Origin: Siphonodentalium dalli
Lineage: Eukaryota > Mollusca > Scaphopoda > Gadilida > Siphonodentaliidae
Length of the DNA: 64,000 nucleotides
NCBI GenBank assembly: GCA_032622095.1
Contig: CP136065.1
Location: 94,685,343-94,749,342 of the forward strand
Direction of reading: 5' to 3'
Of this stretch, positions 1 to 11,213 are shown piece after piece; the stretch's first letter is position 1; every line of letters starts with the position of its first letter. Position numbers and translations under genes: made by a program. Under the pieces are notes generated by a model that was not told where the DNA came from, did no database searches, and was given only the letters and a program-made list of their open reading frames with translations.

Positions 1-131
1 GATTGTCTCTGCATAACCGCTTGATTAGTGCGTGAGCATTTTTGCCAATTTTCTTTGGGAATTCTATCACATCTATGCCTTTGAGTATTACATTATACGT
101 TTTCATTGGATCATTTCCTGAGAAAGGTGGG
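1..131 (-). CDS. PKG exon (partial): kinase C-lobe
   Basis: This exon begins after a cttttttcag acceptor and runs off the left edge of the window. It encodes [20 protein letters not shown] followed by [20 protein letters not shown] and RDN. PPFSGxDPMKTYNxILxGID and the CRDN motif are characteristic of PKG C-lobes. The remaining C-lobe (SERLG) and the AGC tail must lie to the left. The reading frame is open to the edge. Its upstream intron (132-4568) is filled with tandem-unit repeats and one family B element. Confidence 0.95.
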
Positions 132-343
132 CTGAAAAAAGTAATATGCATTAATATTATAAATTCACTAACATTATTATTCAATCAAACTCTAACATAA
201 ACAAGACAGTCAAAGACTGTGGGGTCGCTCACCAGACTGCAAAGACTGATGAGACTGGGACTCTGGAGACCACAATAGTCAGAAATTTTCATAAGCACTT
301 TGAAAAAAGTAGATCTAAACATGATATGTGGCTAGAGAGGCTT

Positions 344-409
344 CAGTAGTGTACAGTGGGTAATTTCAAGGTGAATATCCACCATGAAATTGCCCACTGT
401 TCACTACTG
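344..409. repeat. 66-bp hairpin
   Basis: Sequence cagtagtg..cagtgggtaatttc on the left is mirrored by gaaattgcccactg..cactactg on the right, giving a stem of about 28 bp with a few mismatches and a short AT-rich loop. It is an isolated short palindrome within the PKG intron. No family assignment. Confidence 0.7.
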
Positions 410-599
410 ATCACCCCCCTCCTCCAGCTCAACAAGTCCCCTCCCGACCGGGCTCCAGACTCCCAAGTCTTGGGTTGGAATTTCACAACCGACATCTCAA
501 ACTTTCTCAATTTTTGGAAATTTCCAATCTCACAAGCACCTTTTTATAAAACCATTTAGACATGTTTGAAGCCCATTTATCCATGGACCCAAAACACCA

Positions 600-1652
600 T
601 ACATGTATGTCAGATTAATCAGTTAGGTAGTTCCAAGGAAGATGTTTTAATGAATTTGGTATTTCAATGATTTTTTAAACACAAAATTGTTAACTCCTCA
701 TAGCCCCCGTCATTTCTTAACAGGTTGACCTGATGTTAACAAATCTGAATATCAGTCACTAAAGGATCATCCATACTATATGTAAGCTAAATAGTCCAAC
801 CTCTCTTGAGAAGACAATTTAAGAATGACTATAGAGACATACAGTTATGTCCCTGGTCCCACCCTATTTAACCTGGTGACCACATCTGAATAAATTTCAA
901 TACCAGATACCAAAGAACCCTTCATACTAAATATCATCAAAATAGACCTGTTAACATTTGTGGCGATTTCGGTCGAACAGTTTAACCCGAAGTAGGAAAA
1001 TGTGGACTGTTACTGGTTGAAAAATCAAATCTACAGCCTCATTGCCTCCACCCAGGCAGCTTAGAAATCAATAGGAATCTATATATTATTATACCAGTAT
1101 CAAACAGCATACATACAGGTAGGGTGGGTGGTTGAGAGTTAAATCTCTTATCTCTGCCCTTATTTGAACAAATGTGAATCCCCATCTATGAGATCTATTC
1201 ATCTAGAAATTTCAAACGGTAGATTTTAAGAGTTGAAGAAAACTGATTTTCCTCAAAAGTTTCCTAAAAATGACCTCACGTGTACAAATCTGAACCCCAC
1301 TCACCAAAGGACCCTCCATACCAAAAGCTAAATAGGCCTGATGGTTTCTGAAGAATTACTATGGAGGGAAAGAGTTATGGCCCTGGCTTCTCACCTATAT
1401 GACCTGATGAACTCATTTGAACAAATCTGAATGTGAGTCAAAATATATAAACCATTTTGGTCTTTAATATGTATGTGGAGAAGAACAAAATTGATGGACG
1501 GATGGAAACATCCCAACAGAGGGATGGACGGGAGGACATACTGACAGACAAATTCAATCCAATATACCCCCCCCCCCAAGTTTTCTTTGCAAATCAGGGT
1601 ATAATGAGTACAACTGGATAGGTGGTGGTTAAGAATATAATAGTGGAACAGC
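600..1652. repeat. Degenerate tandem-unit repeat (family I), old copies
   Basis: Units of roughly 150 bp recur, each with 'gttatg..ccctg', 'tgacc..atttgaacaaatctga' and 'taccaaat..taagctaaatag.cctg'. Matches occur near 720-960 and 1260-1480. The copies are diverged and no coding sequence is recognised. A GGATGGACGGGAGGAC-type tail lies near 1500-1540. Confidence 0.6.
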
Positions 1653-2090
1653 CAAGCCTGAATATAGTGTCTGACTTTTGCAGAATGAGGTCACTAAAGG
1701 GTGAATTTAGTGCTGCAATCCTGTAAGGTGGGCTAGCATCACCAAATTCACCCTCTGTGGACCTCATTATGCTTAGGCCTCAACTGCCATGGGAGACATA
1801 GGAACAGATTGAAGTTGTCCAGTTAATTGGTGATGTGCACCCATTGGGCACTTCAATTATCAATTTTATCTTCTGACAGCAAATTAGGGAATACAGAAAC
1901 TGAACAGAAGGGAAAAAGTAAGTAGAAATGTCAATTTAAGACCTGTATACTTCCCTGAAGATGAGGCCTAAGCAGAATGAGGTCCCTGGAGAGTGTATTT
2001 GGTGATGCTAGCCTACTGTGCAGAGTAGCATCACTAAATTCACCCTCTGGGGACCTCATTCTGCAAATGTCAGACATACAGCATTTTGTT
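1653..2090. repeat. Family B hairpin-ended repeat, full copy
   Basis: It starts with caagcctg..tagtgtctgac and an AGAATGAGG arm, has a central spacer with 'gggagacatagg' and 'aaacagaagggaaaaag', and ends with a second inverted AGAATGAGGTCC..GGACCTCATTCT hairpin and 'aaatgtcagac'. Each end is itself a palindrome, and the two ends are also inverted relative to each other. It interrupts family I tandem units. Confidence 0.75.
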
Positions 2091-2283
2091 TTGATATGAT
2101 ATGTTAATGATACACACAGAGCATGACTGTTTACACCTAGCTGTCAGCCAGCTAGATAACATCTGAATTGATGACTGTTATTAACTCTTTCTGTCTGGGG
2201 CTAATATCATACTTTATGGATGTTACAAGGTGTCAGTTTTTCTAATTAATTTTTTCTTGACTGCAGTGGGTGCAAGGCGCAGA

Positions 2284-2304
2284 TTGGGGGGGGGGGGGGG
2301 GGGG
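2284..2304. repeat. Poly-G tract
   Basis: An essentially pure run of about 18-19 G on the plus strand, followed by G-rich sequence to about 2350. Such runs are length-unstable. Confidence 0.9.
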
Positions 2305-2489
2305 TGGTGGTAATGGGGACAGGGGTGAGGAGGGAAAGGGGTGGAATGGGGTGTTTTGTGTCTAAAAAAAAAATAAAAAAAAATCAGGGGTTAAAATGAA
2401 AAAAATATTTTTGTATTGGTTCATTTTGAATTGTGATTTGTTTTTTGAATTGAGCAAGGATTTAAATTTAACAATATTTTTTTTTTTTT

Positions 2490-3060
2490 TTTAAAGTTAT
2501 GTTCCTGACACGGCCCCTATTTGACACACTGACCCCATTTGAACAAATCTGAACCCCAGTCACACAAGGACCCACCATACAAAATATTAGCTAAATCGGC
2601 CTGATGATTCTGGAGAAGAAGTCATTCTAATAATTACTAGGGAGAATAGAGTTATGTCCCTGATTCTGCCCCTATTTGACCCAGTGACCCCATTTGAACA
2701 AATCTGACCCCCAGTCACTCAAGGACCTTCCATACCAAATATAAGCTAAATAGGCCTGATTGTTCTTGAAAAGAAGTTGTTTTAAGAATTACTATGGCGG
2801 GAAAGAGTTATGGCCCTAGCTTCGCAACTATTTGACTCAGTGACCTTATTTTAACAAATCTGAGTCTGATTCAAGCAGGGAACATCCACACCAAATATGA
2901 ACTCATTTGGCCTTATGATACTGGAGAAGAAGATGATTGTTGACGGACGGACGGTCAGACGGACGGACGGACGGACGACGGACGAGGAGTGATGACTATA
3001 TAAGCTCCACCGGAGACTTCGTCTCAGGTGAGCTAATAAAAGGTCGCCGACCACACGTCC
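2490..3060. repeat. Family I tandem units with GACG microsatellite tail
   Basis: Three consecutive ~150-bp units share 'agttatg.ccctg', 'tatttgac..agtgacc..atttgaacaaatctga' and 'ccaaatat.agctaaat.ggcctgat'. They end in a GACGGACGG run (2938-2990), then 'gatgactatataagctccacc' and 'ggtgagctaataa'. This layout is typical of non-autonomous elements I associate with mollusc genomes (inference). Confidence 0.75.
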
Positions 3061-3119
3061 CCAGAAAAAGAATGGTTTTCTTAAGAGGTTGGTTTTTTCG
3101 GAAAAAAATGATCGAACTT

Positions 3120-3720
3120 TCGTAAAAGTTATTAAAATACTGAAAATTAGAATGGTAAAACGTTTTTGAGTAAAGAAAGCAGAATAAATCTGTGAAAAAT
3201 TATGTTTTACGTCGTCCATATACACATTTCACATTAGCAGTATATGGGTAACAATATCCTAAAGTATCAATTCTCTACATTTGAAACTGTGGGAGGATTT
3301 GATTACACTATGAAGCTACCCAAAATCAAAACACTCCAAATTTTTTCTAAGTCAAGAAAGGGGAAATACCTCAGGGAGAATGATTTTTTCCCATGGTCCA
3401 TATGCATGCTGCATATCTCTAGATTCGAAACTGAGGGAGGAGTTGTTAAACAATGAATGTACCATAATGTGTGATGGATATATGAACAGACAAAATGTTT
3501 CTAAGTCAAGAAAGGGGAATAAATTGATGAAAAACTATATTTTTCTATCGTCCATATAAATGTTACACATCAACAGTATATTGGTAACAATATCCTAAAG
3601 TTTCAATTCTCTACATTCGAAACTGTGGAAGAAGTTGTTACACAATGAAGGTTCCCATAATGTGTAATAGACACACAAACGCCATGACAGCTCAACGGAC
3701 AGACGGAGGTCATTTCTATA
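3120..3720. repeat. Tandem-unit repeat, two copies
   Basis: Units near 3180-3440 and 3520-3660 share 'gtccatata', 'aacaatatcctaaagt.tcaattctctacatt' and 'gaaactgtgg..gaagttgttacacaatgaa'. The second ends near a GACAGACGG tail (3695-3710). No gene is seen. Confidence 0.7.
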
Positions 3721-3784
3721 TAGTCCTTCAAAAACGAAATTTTTGGGAGACAATAAACAAGAGCAGCAGCAGCAGGCATGGCAT

Positions 3785-4480
3785 GAATTTTCTAAGTCAA
3801 AAAGCCCATAACTCTTGAGAAAAATCATCGGATCAAACTCAAATTTGACCTGTATTTTGATATCAATGACTCACAAAAAAACGGAATTTTCAATTGAACA
3901 GTCCAAACTTGAGTTATCATCCGGAAACCAAAGAAAAAAAAAGAAAATTGAATTTTCTAAGTCGAAAAAAGACCATAACTCTAGGAAAAATCATCGGATC
4001 AAACTCAAATTCGAACTCAACCACACAAAAACGGTATTTGCAATTAAAGGATCCAAACTTGAGATATCATCCGGAATCCGAAAAAGTGAGAAATTTTCTA
4101 AGTAAAAAAAAGGGAAATAACTCCATAAAAGAACATCGGATCAAACGCAGAATTGCAGAGTACCTGTGTGCTTGGTTGAGACACCTACATACCAAGTTTC
4201 AATCAAATCGGATGATCATTACTGGAGTTATAACTCCGGACGCATGTCAAGACGCACGTCCGGAGTTGATTACAATAGACCCCGAAAATAAATTTTACAG
4301 GGGACAAAAAGGGGGATCACTCAGTCAAAATCATGCGGACGAAATCCATATTCGAACTTGATCTGTATTTTGGTGTCGTAAACTAATATACCAAATTTGG
4401 TTCAGTTCACTCGATTCAATTTAAAGTTATTATCTGGAAACCAAAAGTGGACGGACGGACGACGGACGGCTCAACAACCC
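3785..4480. repeat. Family K tandem units with GGACG tail
   Basis: Four units of roughly 115-130 bp repeat 'gaattttctaagt', 'cataactct..aaaatcatcggatcaaac' and 'ccaaacttgagttatcatccggaa'. The array ends with GGACGGACGACGGACGG at 4450-4468. Protein-like frames across it are products of repetition. Confidence 0.75.
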
Positions 4481-4568
4481 ATTTACATACAGTAATACGA
4501 CCGTTTTTTCAATCGGGCGCATAAAAATTGTAAAAATGATTTTACATTTGATCCAATATAATGCTAAC

Positions 4569-4732
4569 CTGCCAGTTAACAGCTCAAACATGAGTATTCC
4601 TAGGGACCAGTAATCAGCAGCATGGTCGTGTCCCTTGTTGAGGATTATCTCAGGAGCGACGTATTCCGGTGTCCCGCAAAATGTCCATGTCTTCCTACCA
4701 GCACCTAGTCTCTTGGCAAAACCAAAGTCGAC
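4569..4732 (-). CDS. PKG exon: DFG, activation loop and APE motif
   Basis: The 164-nt exon (acceptor attgacag, donor gttagc, minus strand) starts [20 protein letters not shown] and continues [20 protein letters not shown] then [14 protein letters not shown]. It carries the metal-binding Asp of DFG, the activation-loop Thr in [11 protein letters not shown] (the PKG autophosphorylation site), the APE motif and the F-helix Asp in ADYWSLG. The last two bases and the first base of the next exon restore TGSPPFSG. All catalytic residues are intact, so this is a functional kinase gene rather than a pseudogene. Confidence 0.96.
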
Positions 4733-4915
4733 CTGTCAATCACAAGAGTTTGTTGTAAATCTTTTGAATGAATCTGTATAGAAGGCATTATCACTTATTC
4801 CTTACATGCATTTCAGGACAAATTAACCCTTGTGATGGTGAATATTCATACTAAATTTCATTGGGATCTGATAAACCATGGCTGAAATCAAGCACGAGTT
4901 TAGTGTGCCCGTCAT

Positions 4916-5510
4916 TTCCAGAATGAGGTCCCCAGAGGGCACATGGGACACCGTCCCCCATACAAATAACAAACAAGACTCTCATCAAAATTCATTCCTG
5001 CAACACCATCGATTTTAATTCATCAGCCAGTGAACGCCAGGGGAGAGGAGCCTCACTAAGTATGGTAACTTGTGCTCTGATACCCTGTCCACCCACAATT
5101 AACATTGTTTATAAATTATGTGTTATGTAAAATATTCCTTGTATATGTGGGGTCACAATACATATGTTCAAACAAAATCAAACAAGAGGGTGCATTTAGT
5201 GACACTATCCCACATAGCAGGCTAGCATCACCAAATTCACCATATGGGGACCTCATTCTGAAAGGCCTCATCTGCAATGGGAGACATAGACTCAGATTGA
5301 AGTTCCCAAATGGTGAATTTTGTGATGTACACCCATTGGGAACCTCGATTATGCAATGTGTTGGCTGCCAAATTGGGGATATATAAAACTAAACTAAAAA
5401 AGAAATAGAATCTATGTGAAAAAGTTTCTATAGAAATTTGATAATAAAGAAACTTTCCAGAGAAGATGAGGTCCCCAGAGGTTGAATTTACTGATACTAT
5501 CTCAGCAGAC
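4916..5510. repeat. Family B fragments (two spacer types)
   Basis: A short AGAATGAGGTCCCCAGAGGG arm at 4919-4940 is followed at 5182-5510 by a longer copy. This copy has the alternative spacer 'gatgtacacccattgggaacctcgattatgcaatgtg' and 'aaagaaatagaatctatgtg', and ends in a truncated second hairpin. It is cut by a family A MITE at 5524. Confidence 0.65.
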
Positions 5511-5523
5511 AGACAGAAAACCA

Positions 5524-5656
5524 TACAGTAATGCCCTAATTAATCGACTTCTCTCGGGGAGAGCTTTCTGATGAATGGCAACAAGCCATATTTCCGACTA
5601 AATCCTGAAAAGTTACCCATAATTCTGCTGTGGTTAAGCAGTCGATTAATTAGCAT
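5524..5656. repeat. Family A palindromic MITE, left arm deleted
   Basis: It starts CAGTAATGCCCTAATTAATCG and then jumps to the central 'agagctttctgatgaatggc' and the complete right arm ending 'gtcgattaattag'. Most of the left arm is missing. Confidence 0.8.
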
Positions 5657-5659
5657 ACC

Positions 5660-6396
5660 CACCAACCTTCGAGTGGGGTTTAAAATATATATTTATCATT
5701 CTATTTAAATTAACACCCTGTTAGACCCAACAATGTTTAGTCATACAAGCTTTCACTAAACATCCTTCATCAGGTACAAGAGTATATATGTTCAATATAA
5801 TTTTGCTGAAGCGCAAATCATTTATGTTAAAGCATGGGTGGGGTCCACTTTTTTCATGCTTCTAATTGTTCATGTTTAATACCAACTTCAGTATGTTTTC
5901 ATGACCGAAATACAGGCACCAGACTGGAGGGCGATTTGGGAGATGTTCTTCTCCCTAAATTTGCCATTTCTCCCTATTTGTGTTCCAGGAAAAAGTTATT
6001 TCTTTCTCATAAACCAGTATGCATATGTCCCAACAGCATATTTAAAATATCTTTATTGATTTAATGATGTTCTTACTCACTATAATGGTTTTATAAATGG
6101 GCTCTTGTGTTGCATACTAGTTGTTTGGATCATAGAAGTGTGATGTTGCGGTGAAAAATGAACTACAGCCACTCTTACTTCTCCATGATAACAGTCCACT
6201 TTTCCCTAATAACCGAACAACCCTGCCAAAGTCCCTGTGAGATTAGGGGGAAAGACTGCCTGTGAATTTTTATAAATTAAAAAACAACCTCTCAAAGTAA
6301 CTATCTACCATACTCCATTTACAAATTTCAAGTCACCAAATGCTGGTCCAAGTTTCCCTCGTCTTACTCCAGCCTGCGATATATGGTTGAGATATA
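5660..6396. other. Intron sequence without recognised feature
   Basis: AT-rich intron. There is a segment 'aacatccttcatcaggtacaag' near 5760, and short reading frames without family resemblance. I see no exon or structured repeat. Confidence 0.5.
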
Positions 6397-6609
6397 CAGT
6401 AATACCCTAAATAATCAACTCCTTAACCACAGCAGAATTATGAGTAATTTTTCAGGATTTAGTCGGAAATATGGCTTGTTGCCATTCATCGGAAAGCTCT
6501 CATTGAGAGCTTTCCGATAAATGGCAACAAGCCATATTTCCGATTAAATCCTGAAAAATTACCCATAATTCTGCTGCGGTTAAGGAGTCGATTATTTAGG
6601 ACATTACTG
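6397..6609. repeat. Family A palindromic MITE, full length
   Basis: 213 bp flanked by TA on both sides. It begins CAGTAATACCCTAAATAATC and ends with the inverted complement. The two arms pair along nearly the whole length (cttaaccacagcagaattatg..., tcaggatttagtcggaaata..., gccattcatcggaaagctct...), leaving a loop of a few bases. TA flanks and a CAGTA terminus suggest a Tc1/mariner-pogo type transposase acting in trans (inference). Confidence 0.88.
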
Positions 6610-6646
6610 TATATGCTGAGAAAGATACTCAGTTTTATGAATGAAT

Positions 6647-6925
6647 CTATACACAGAATGACACAAGTGTGTTAATGGTTTGTTGATTGGCACGAGTTCC
6701 ACCTCGGAAGGATAGAATAAGTTGTGCAGCCTCGAGTTCTATTCTTCCATGATGGCGAATTGCCGTATCAACACATTTATTAATGCACATGTCGTTCTGT
6801 GTTTTATGATTGAGGCAAACATAATTTACATCATGTGGCATCAATGGGATGCGTATGGCACACGTGGGGCATACAGATTTGAAAATACGACAGGGCAAGA
6901 ACACTAAAATTCTAGGAACAAGCAT
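6647..6925 (-). other. Unclassified ORF with Cys/His pattern
   Basis: A 92-codon minus-strand frame contains CPTC, then CLNH and CINKC motifs and RHHGRIELEAAQLI. The composition is more protein-like than other frames nearby, and the spacing of Cys and His could suit a small metal-binding fold. I do not recognise it. It could be a remnant of a transposon protein or chance. There are no flanking repeats or clear splice sites. Confidence 0.25.
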
Positions 6926-7439
6926 GCAATAATTATTAGTTTAAGCAGATATCAAACACAAAAAGGCACATAACGTTTAGACAAATCCCTGATATAGCTG
7001 ATCATGAACTGTGTAATGCCACTTTAAGAATCCTTTTTATTTTAGTTATATTTGTAATTCATGTAGGCTATCCAGTTTGTCAATAATTTGATTAACATAA
7101 AAGTACATAAAAATAATGACAACAAGGTCGATCATCTTCAGATGCCTGACGTGCAACTAGACAAACCATCACTCCCTGAGGCATTCTGGGAGTCTAGGAA
7201 GCCATTTTACAAGAAAGCTATTTATCCATAATGAACAAAAATGTCCCAGACAACGTGCGGATCTAGTACGAAATTGCATCTTGTTAATTTGGAACTAATG
7301 ACCCAGTAATTTGACGTAGTTATCAACCATAAACAGATGATTTGTCTGCGAATATGCCCAAGGATAAAGACCGTCAAGTTGTTATTTGGATTTAATCTGG
7401 CCTTGATCTCTATAGACATTAGAAATTATGACAATGCAT

Positions 7440-7590
7440 GTCTTTGAAAGTCAATTGTGCTGGTAGGATGATAATGAATTGTCCGTGTCATATGTGGATT
7501 GACTAGGGTTTAGCATTGATGATAATAAATTGTCTGTGTCAGGTGGGTTGACTAGGGTTTTTAGCATTGATAATTAATTGTCTGTAAAAA
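7440..7590. repeat. Short tandem duplication (~60 bp unit)
   Basis: 'gatgataat.aattgtc.gtgtca..tgg.ttgactagggttt.agcattgat' occurs twice and a third partial unit ends at 'taattaattgtctgt'. Confidence 0.75.
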
Positions 7591-7591
7591 A

Positions 7592-7945
7592 GGGAAAAAA
7601 ATAACATTTCCAGATAAACAAAGATGAATAACTCTAGAACGGAAAACACTCCATTGAATGTCCTCATAGTAGTAAACATCCATACCAAATTTCATTGAGA
7701 TCCAATAACCGGTGGTGGAGATATTTGCTCGGACAGACACAAAAACCAACATTTCCAGATAAGCAAAGATGAATAACTCTAGAACAGAATAAAAAATTGA
7801 ACACTCCATTGAATGTCCTCATAGTAATGAACATCCATACCAAATGTCATTGAGATCAGAGCACTACTGTTCAAGTTATGACCTGAACATACATCGGATG
7901 TATGGTTGCCCCCACGAATGGACAGACAGATGCAAAACAGTAGAC
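7592..7945. repeat. Family J tandem units
   Basis: Two units share 'aacatttccagataa.caaagatgaataactctagaac', 'cactccattgaatgtcctcatagta' and 'catccataccaaat.tcattgagatc'. The tail has GGACAGACA. This is the same family as 42646-43096. Confidence 0.75.
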
Positions 7946-8118
7946 CCCTAGTGCTGGGCAGTTTTGACATTTAGACGTCGTCAGTGGCTCAATGCCACAC
8001 TAAGTACTACTCAGTCTGTGGCAATCCATGTAGCGCATGGGTGACTTCAAAGACACCGACAACGCATGCAAGCCAGTGCGAGATGTCAGTCTGTAGATAA
8101 GTGATTGTCACTATTTGG

Positions 8119-9101
8119 TAGGCTTGCCGTGATTTTGGATTTTCAAAATCGATTAATCAGTGGCTATAATCGACGATTAATCGATTTTTCAACCCACGAA
8201 ATTAAATCTCAAATAGAGACTTAATTTGTAGTAAATAGATGCCAAAACAGAGACTATTCAGAGGTGCGTCTGGTAAGTGTAAGATGGTAAGTATAACTCC
8301 CGTTTTACGGGCACCGCACGTCGGAAATGAAGGGCATTAGTTCTGTGAATTTGCTCCCATATAAATTCAAATGCCTCTATTAAACAATAAAAACAAAATA
8401 ATTACTCGTAGTTTATGAACTTTATGTAAGCACTAAGCAGATTCAGAAATCATTTTGATCGGAAAAATACTCCCAACTCTCGTCGGGCCACGTGCTACGT
8501 GAGACTGTTGGTGAATTTGGGATCGTGCATTAATTTAATTTGAAGTTCGGGATCGTGCCTTAATTCAAAGTCGTGAAGATTTGCACCGGGTGCCAGTTTG
8601 ACGGGAAAATATATAAAATTATTCCGTCAGTTTCCAATTGACACGCCCATTTTGACTGAGAAATTCGCCATAACCAATTGAAAACTTCAAAAGCGGAATA
8701 GCACGTGACCGCTGAACATCTGTTATCACGCGTGCCGCGGAGTATACACATGCGTCGGCACATTAAAAGAAAAACCGCCGTGACGTGAAACCAAGACGGA
8801 ACTAGATTACTCTGTCGGGCCCGACCTCAATAGACACCGCAACTGAAAGTTACATTGTCACAAATGTTTGCGTGGGTGGGTTTCTGGGTTAGATTAGTGC
8901 TGTAAATACGGTGCAAAATATTGCCTCTTAAGTTGAGATAAGTTCTTTGCAAATACGCTGTATGCCAGCATTCTTAACTTCTTGTGTTGTTGTATAATAT
9001 GCATTGTTATTTGAACTAAAAAAGTCGATTTTCAAAATGAAAATTGATTAATCGGCACCACTGACGATTGTTCGATTATTCCCAAAATCGCGGCAAGCCT
9101 A
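8119..9101. mobile_element. Non-autonomous hAT element
   Basis: The 983-bp element has inverted termini TAGGCTTGCCGTGATTTTGG and the complement of TAGGCTTGCCGCGATTTTGG. A perfect 8-bp duplication CTATTTGG flanks it at 8111-8118 and 9102-9109. An 8-bp duplication with a TAG-starting terminus is the hAT signature. Subterminal sequence is rich in AATCGATTAATCG-like palindromes, likely transposase sites (inference). No transposase ORF is present, so it was mobilised in trans. Confidence 0.9.
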
Positions 9102-9283
9102 CTATTTGGTTGGACATCTATGTGATCCACGGACTGATTTTAGATTAATGGGATTTTCACTATGACACCAATCCTTGTCGGCTTACTCATTATTTAAGAC
9201 AGGATCTTTAGCTTTATATCTTCTCTATAGTATTTACTATAAAAAACGAGATTATATCGTTAACCGCGATTTTGTTTTAAAAA

Positions 9284-9360
9284 AATCACAGTTTTTATTT
9301 TCATTAACATCGTCCAGCCCTAATAACCCCCCCCCCCCCCCCCCCTCTTTAAAAAAAAAA
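9284..9360. repeat. Possible solo hAT end with poly-C tract
   Basis: 'aacatcgtccagccctaa' resembles a hAT right terminus (complement TTAGGGCTGGACGATG) and is followed by about 18 C and poly-A. No partner terminus or target duplication was found. Confidence 0.35.
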
Positions 9361-9475
9361 AAAGGTGGGTATAATAAAATCCCTGCATTGCTGGGTGGCT
9401 TATGATGGCTTGATGTGCTATGGATCTTACTGACTGAACCACCAGCAGTCCTGACTAATGAGTGCTAAAACTTAC

Positions 9476-9617
9476 TAATTTGACATAGCCATTATTGTCC
9501 AGAAGCAAGTTCTCTGGCTTCAAATCACGATAAATTATACCCTTAGAATGTAGATACTGGAAGGCTTCCAACACACAGGCCACAGCGAAGCGACTCATCA
9601 TGTCATCGAAGCTCCCC
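9476..9617 (-). CDS. PKG exon: catalytic loop
   Basis: The 142-nt exon (acceptor gattttag, donor gtaagt, minus strand) encodes [20 protein letters not shown], then [20 protein letters not shown] and [15 protein letters not shown] is the catalytic loop; Tyr replaces the His of HRD, as usual in AGC kinases, and Asp is the catalytic base. It ends in phase 0 directly before the DFG-bearing exon. The similarity to PKG I covers the whole exon. A hypothetical retrocopy is excluded by the clean splice signals. Confidence 0.95.
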
Positions 9618-9955
9618 CTAAAATCAGAAAACACATCGTACTAGGAAGGAATACCTATTATTCAATTCCAGTGTTTGACTTGGTATGTAGGCTCCCAAAA
9701 ACAATATTCCAGTTGAAATTTTTAAGGATTTTTTCAACTATATATCATTGATTTCAGATAAAAAATAATATATAACTTATCTGGAGATATAGTGAATTCA
9801 AAAATTTAAATTTTACTCATATGTAATGTTTAGAATTTTATTAGAAAATATTCCATAGGATATGAAAAAAATCTTCAGGGTAGGGGGTACAAATTAAGAG
9901 CTGGAGGTAACCCCAGCCAAATATTTTTCACTGGAAATCTTATATACGCACCCTT

Positions 9956-10199
9956 TTAACTCTTTCATGACAGGAGAAGCACTGGTGCAGCATTAAACTG
10001 ATTAAAGATCCTATGCATTCTCTTATACATTGGGAGCCTCGCATATTTAAGAGAATGCACTGGCTTACAAGGTCAAGATAAATATAGTTAGGCCAATGTA
10101 TTCTCTTATATATCCGAGACTCCCTATGGGAGACTTGCATATATAAAAGAATGCATTGCATAGGGTTTTCGCAAAAAGCTCCAGTCATGAAAGGATTAA
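9956..10199. mobile_element. Family C TTAA element next to exon donor
   Basis: The copy is flanked by TTAA at 9956-9959 and 10196-10199, with termini TTAACTCTTTCATGAC and the complement TTAATCCTTTCATGAC. It contains two internal hairpins of the ATTCTCTTATAT..GCGAG core. TTAA flanks are characteristic of piggyBac-type insertion (inference). Its end lies 16 bp inside the intron downstream of the PKG hinge exon. Confidence 0.82.
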
Positions 10200-10215
10200 T
10201 GAGTTGATTTCTTAC

Positions 10216-10305
10216 CTGTCTCGTAGAATTGTCCAGAGCTCTCCGCCTAAGCATGCTTCCATCAACATATACACATATTTCTTATCTTTGAAAGTTCTGT
10301 ATAAT
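10216..10305 (-). CDS. PKG exon: kinase hinge region
   Basis: The 90-nt exon (acceptor tttgcag, donor gtaaga, minus strand) encodes [20 protein letters not shown] followed by GELWTILRD. It contains the gatekeeper Met and the hinge residues MEACLGG that line the adenine pocket, nearly identical to animal PKG I. The phase is 1 nt in and 2 nt out. The following intron is only 598 bp, and a family C TTAA element (9956-10199) occupies it up to 16 bp from the donor, unusually close to the 5' splice site. Confidence 0.95.
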
Positions 10306-10319
10306 CTGCAAAGATATAT

Positions 10320-11210
10320 TAAAGTTCATTTATAAATTTTATAACAAAGAATTAAAGATGTTCTATCTCTTTCGAGCCACCATTACAACATTACAACATA
10401 ATTTTTATAAATCTCGATTTCAAGACTACAAATAGCTATTTTGTGAATAAAATACAGATACAACAAAAGATGTGATATATCATTTGTCTATGCAGTCATA
10501 TAAAGTTGTTTATTTTTATCGTAAAACTGTGTCATAATTTATAGCGAAATGCAATTTGCTGTGATTGTGGCGCTAACAAGATAGAGTTCTCCTTCTTGGT
10601 AAACTTTTGGTATGTTACGAACATTTTCGCATGGATTTCTTTTCTAAAAGTAGCGCCTAAAACTGTCCCGCTGAAGTGATAAGAAATAATAATAAAATTT
10701 ATAGTAATTGATAGAAACTTTTCCCGGAAAAGAGACCATCTTTAATATGATAGATCTTCGAACGGTGGCACTAGAAAGCTAGAAATTTTTGTGCATGATT
10801 GAATTTAAGAAATTTAAGAATTCAAGAAAGTGGCTCAACTGGTCATTCTCGCCACATTTTCGTGCATTGGGTACCCAGCTTTGGGAATAGATGTTTTGGG
10901 TGCACAGTTTGACCTTTGCGGTTTTATGTTATATAGGTTATAGTAAATCATAAAATTATATTGGCGATAAAAAGCAATTATTAGTCACAAAGGTCAATTT
11001 TGAAGATTAGTACCCATGTGTCATTTGATAGCAAGCTATATTTCTTCAACAATTGTATGTTCAAAACAACACAAAGTTCAAGCTGGGTACCAAAAACTCC
11101 TCTTCCTCAAGCTGGGTACCAAAAACTCCTCTTCCTCAAGCTGGGTTACCAAAAAAACAAAATGTTGCGACAATGACCCCTTCAACCATATTTTGGTTGA
11201 ACCTCAGTCT
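10320..11210. other. Intron; one short tandem repeat
   Basis: Mostly unique AT-rich sequence. At 11080-11148 a 29-bp unit 'caagctgggtaccaaaaactc' plus 'ctcttcct' repeats about 2.4 times. No gene seen. Confidence 0.5.
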
Positions 11211-11213
11211 CTT

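Noticed and set aside
9940-10254. 104-codon minus frame rich in 'CILLYM..SRIYKR'
   Set aside because: Translation of family C hairpins; only its upstream part overlaps the real PKG exon 10216-10305 in another frame.
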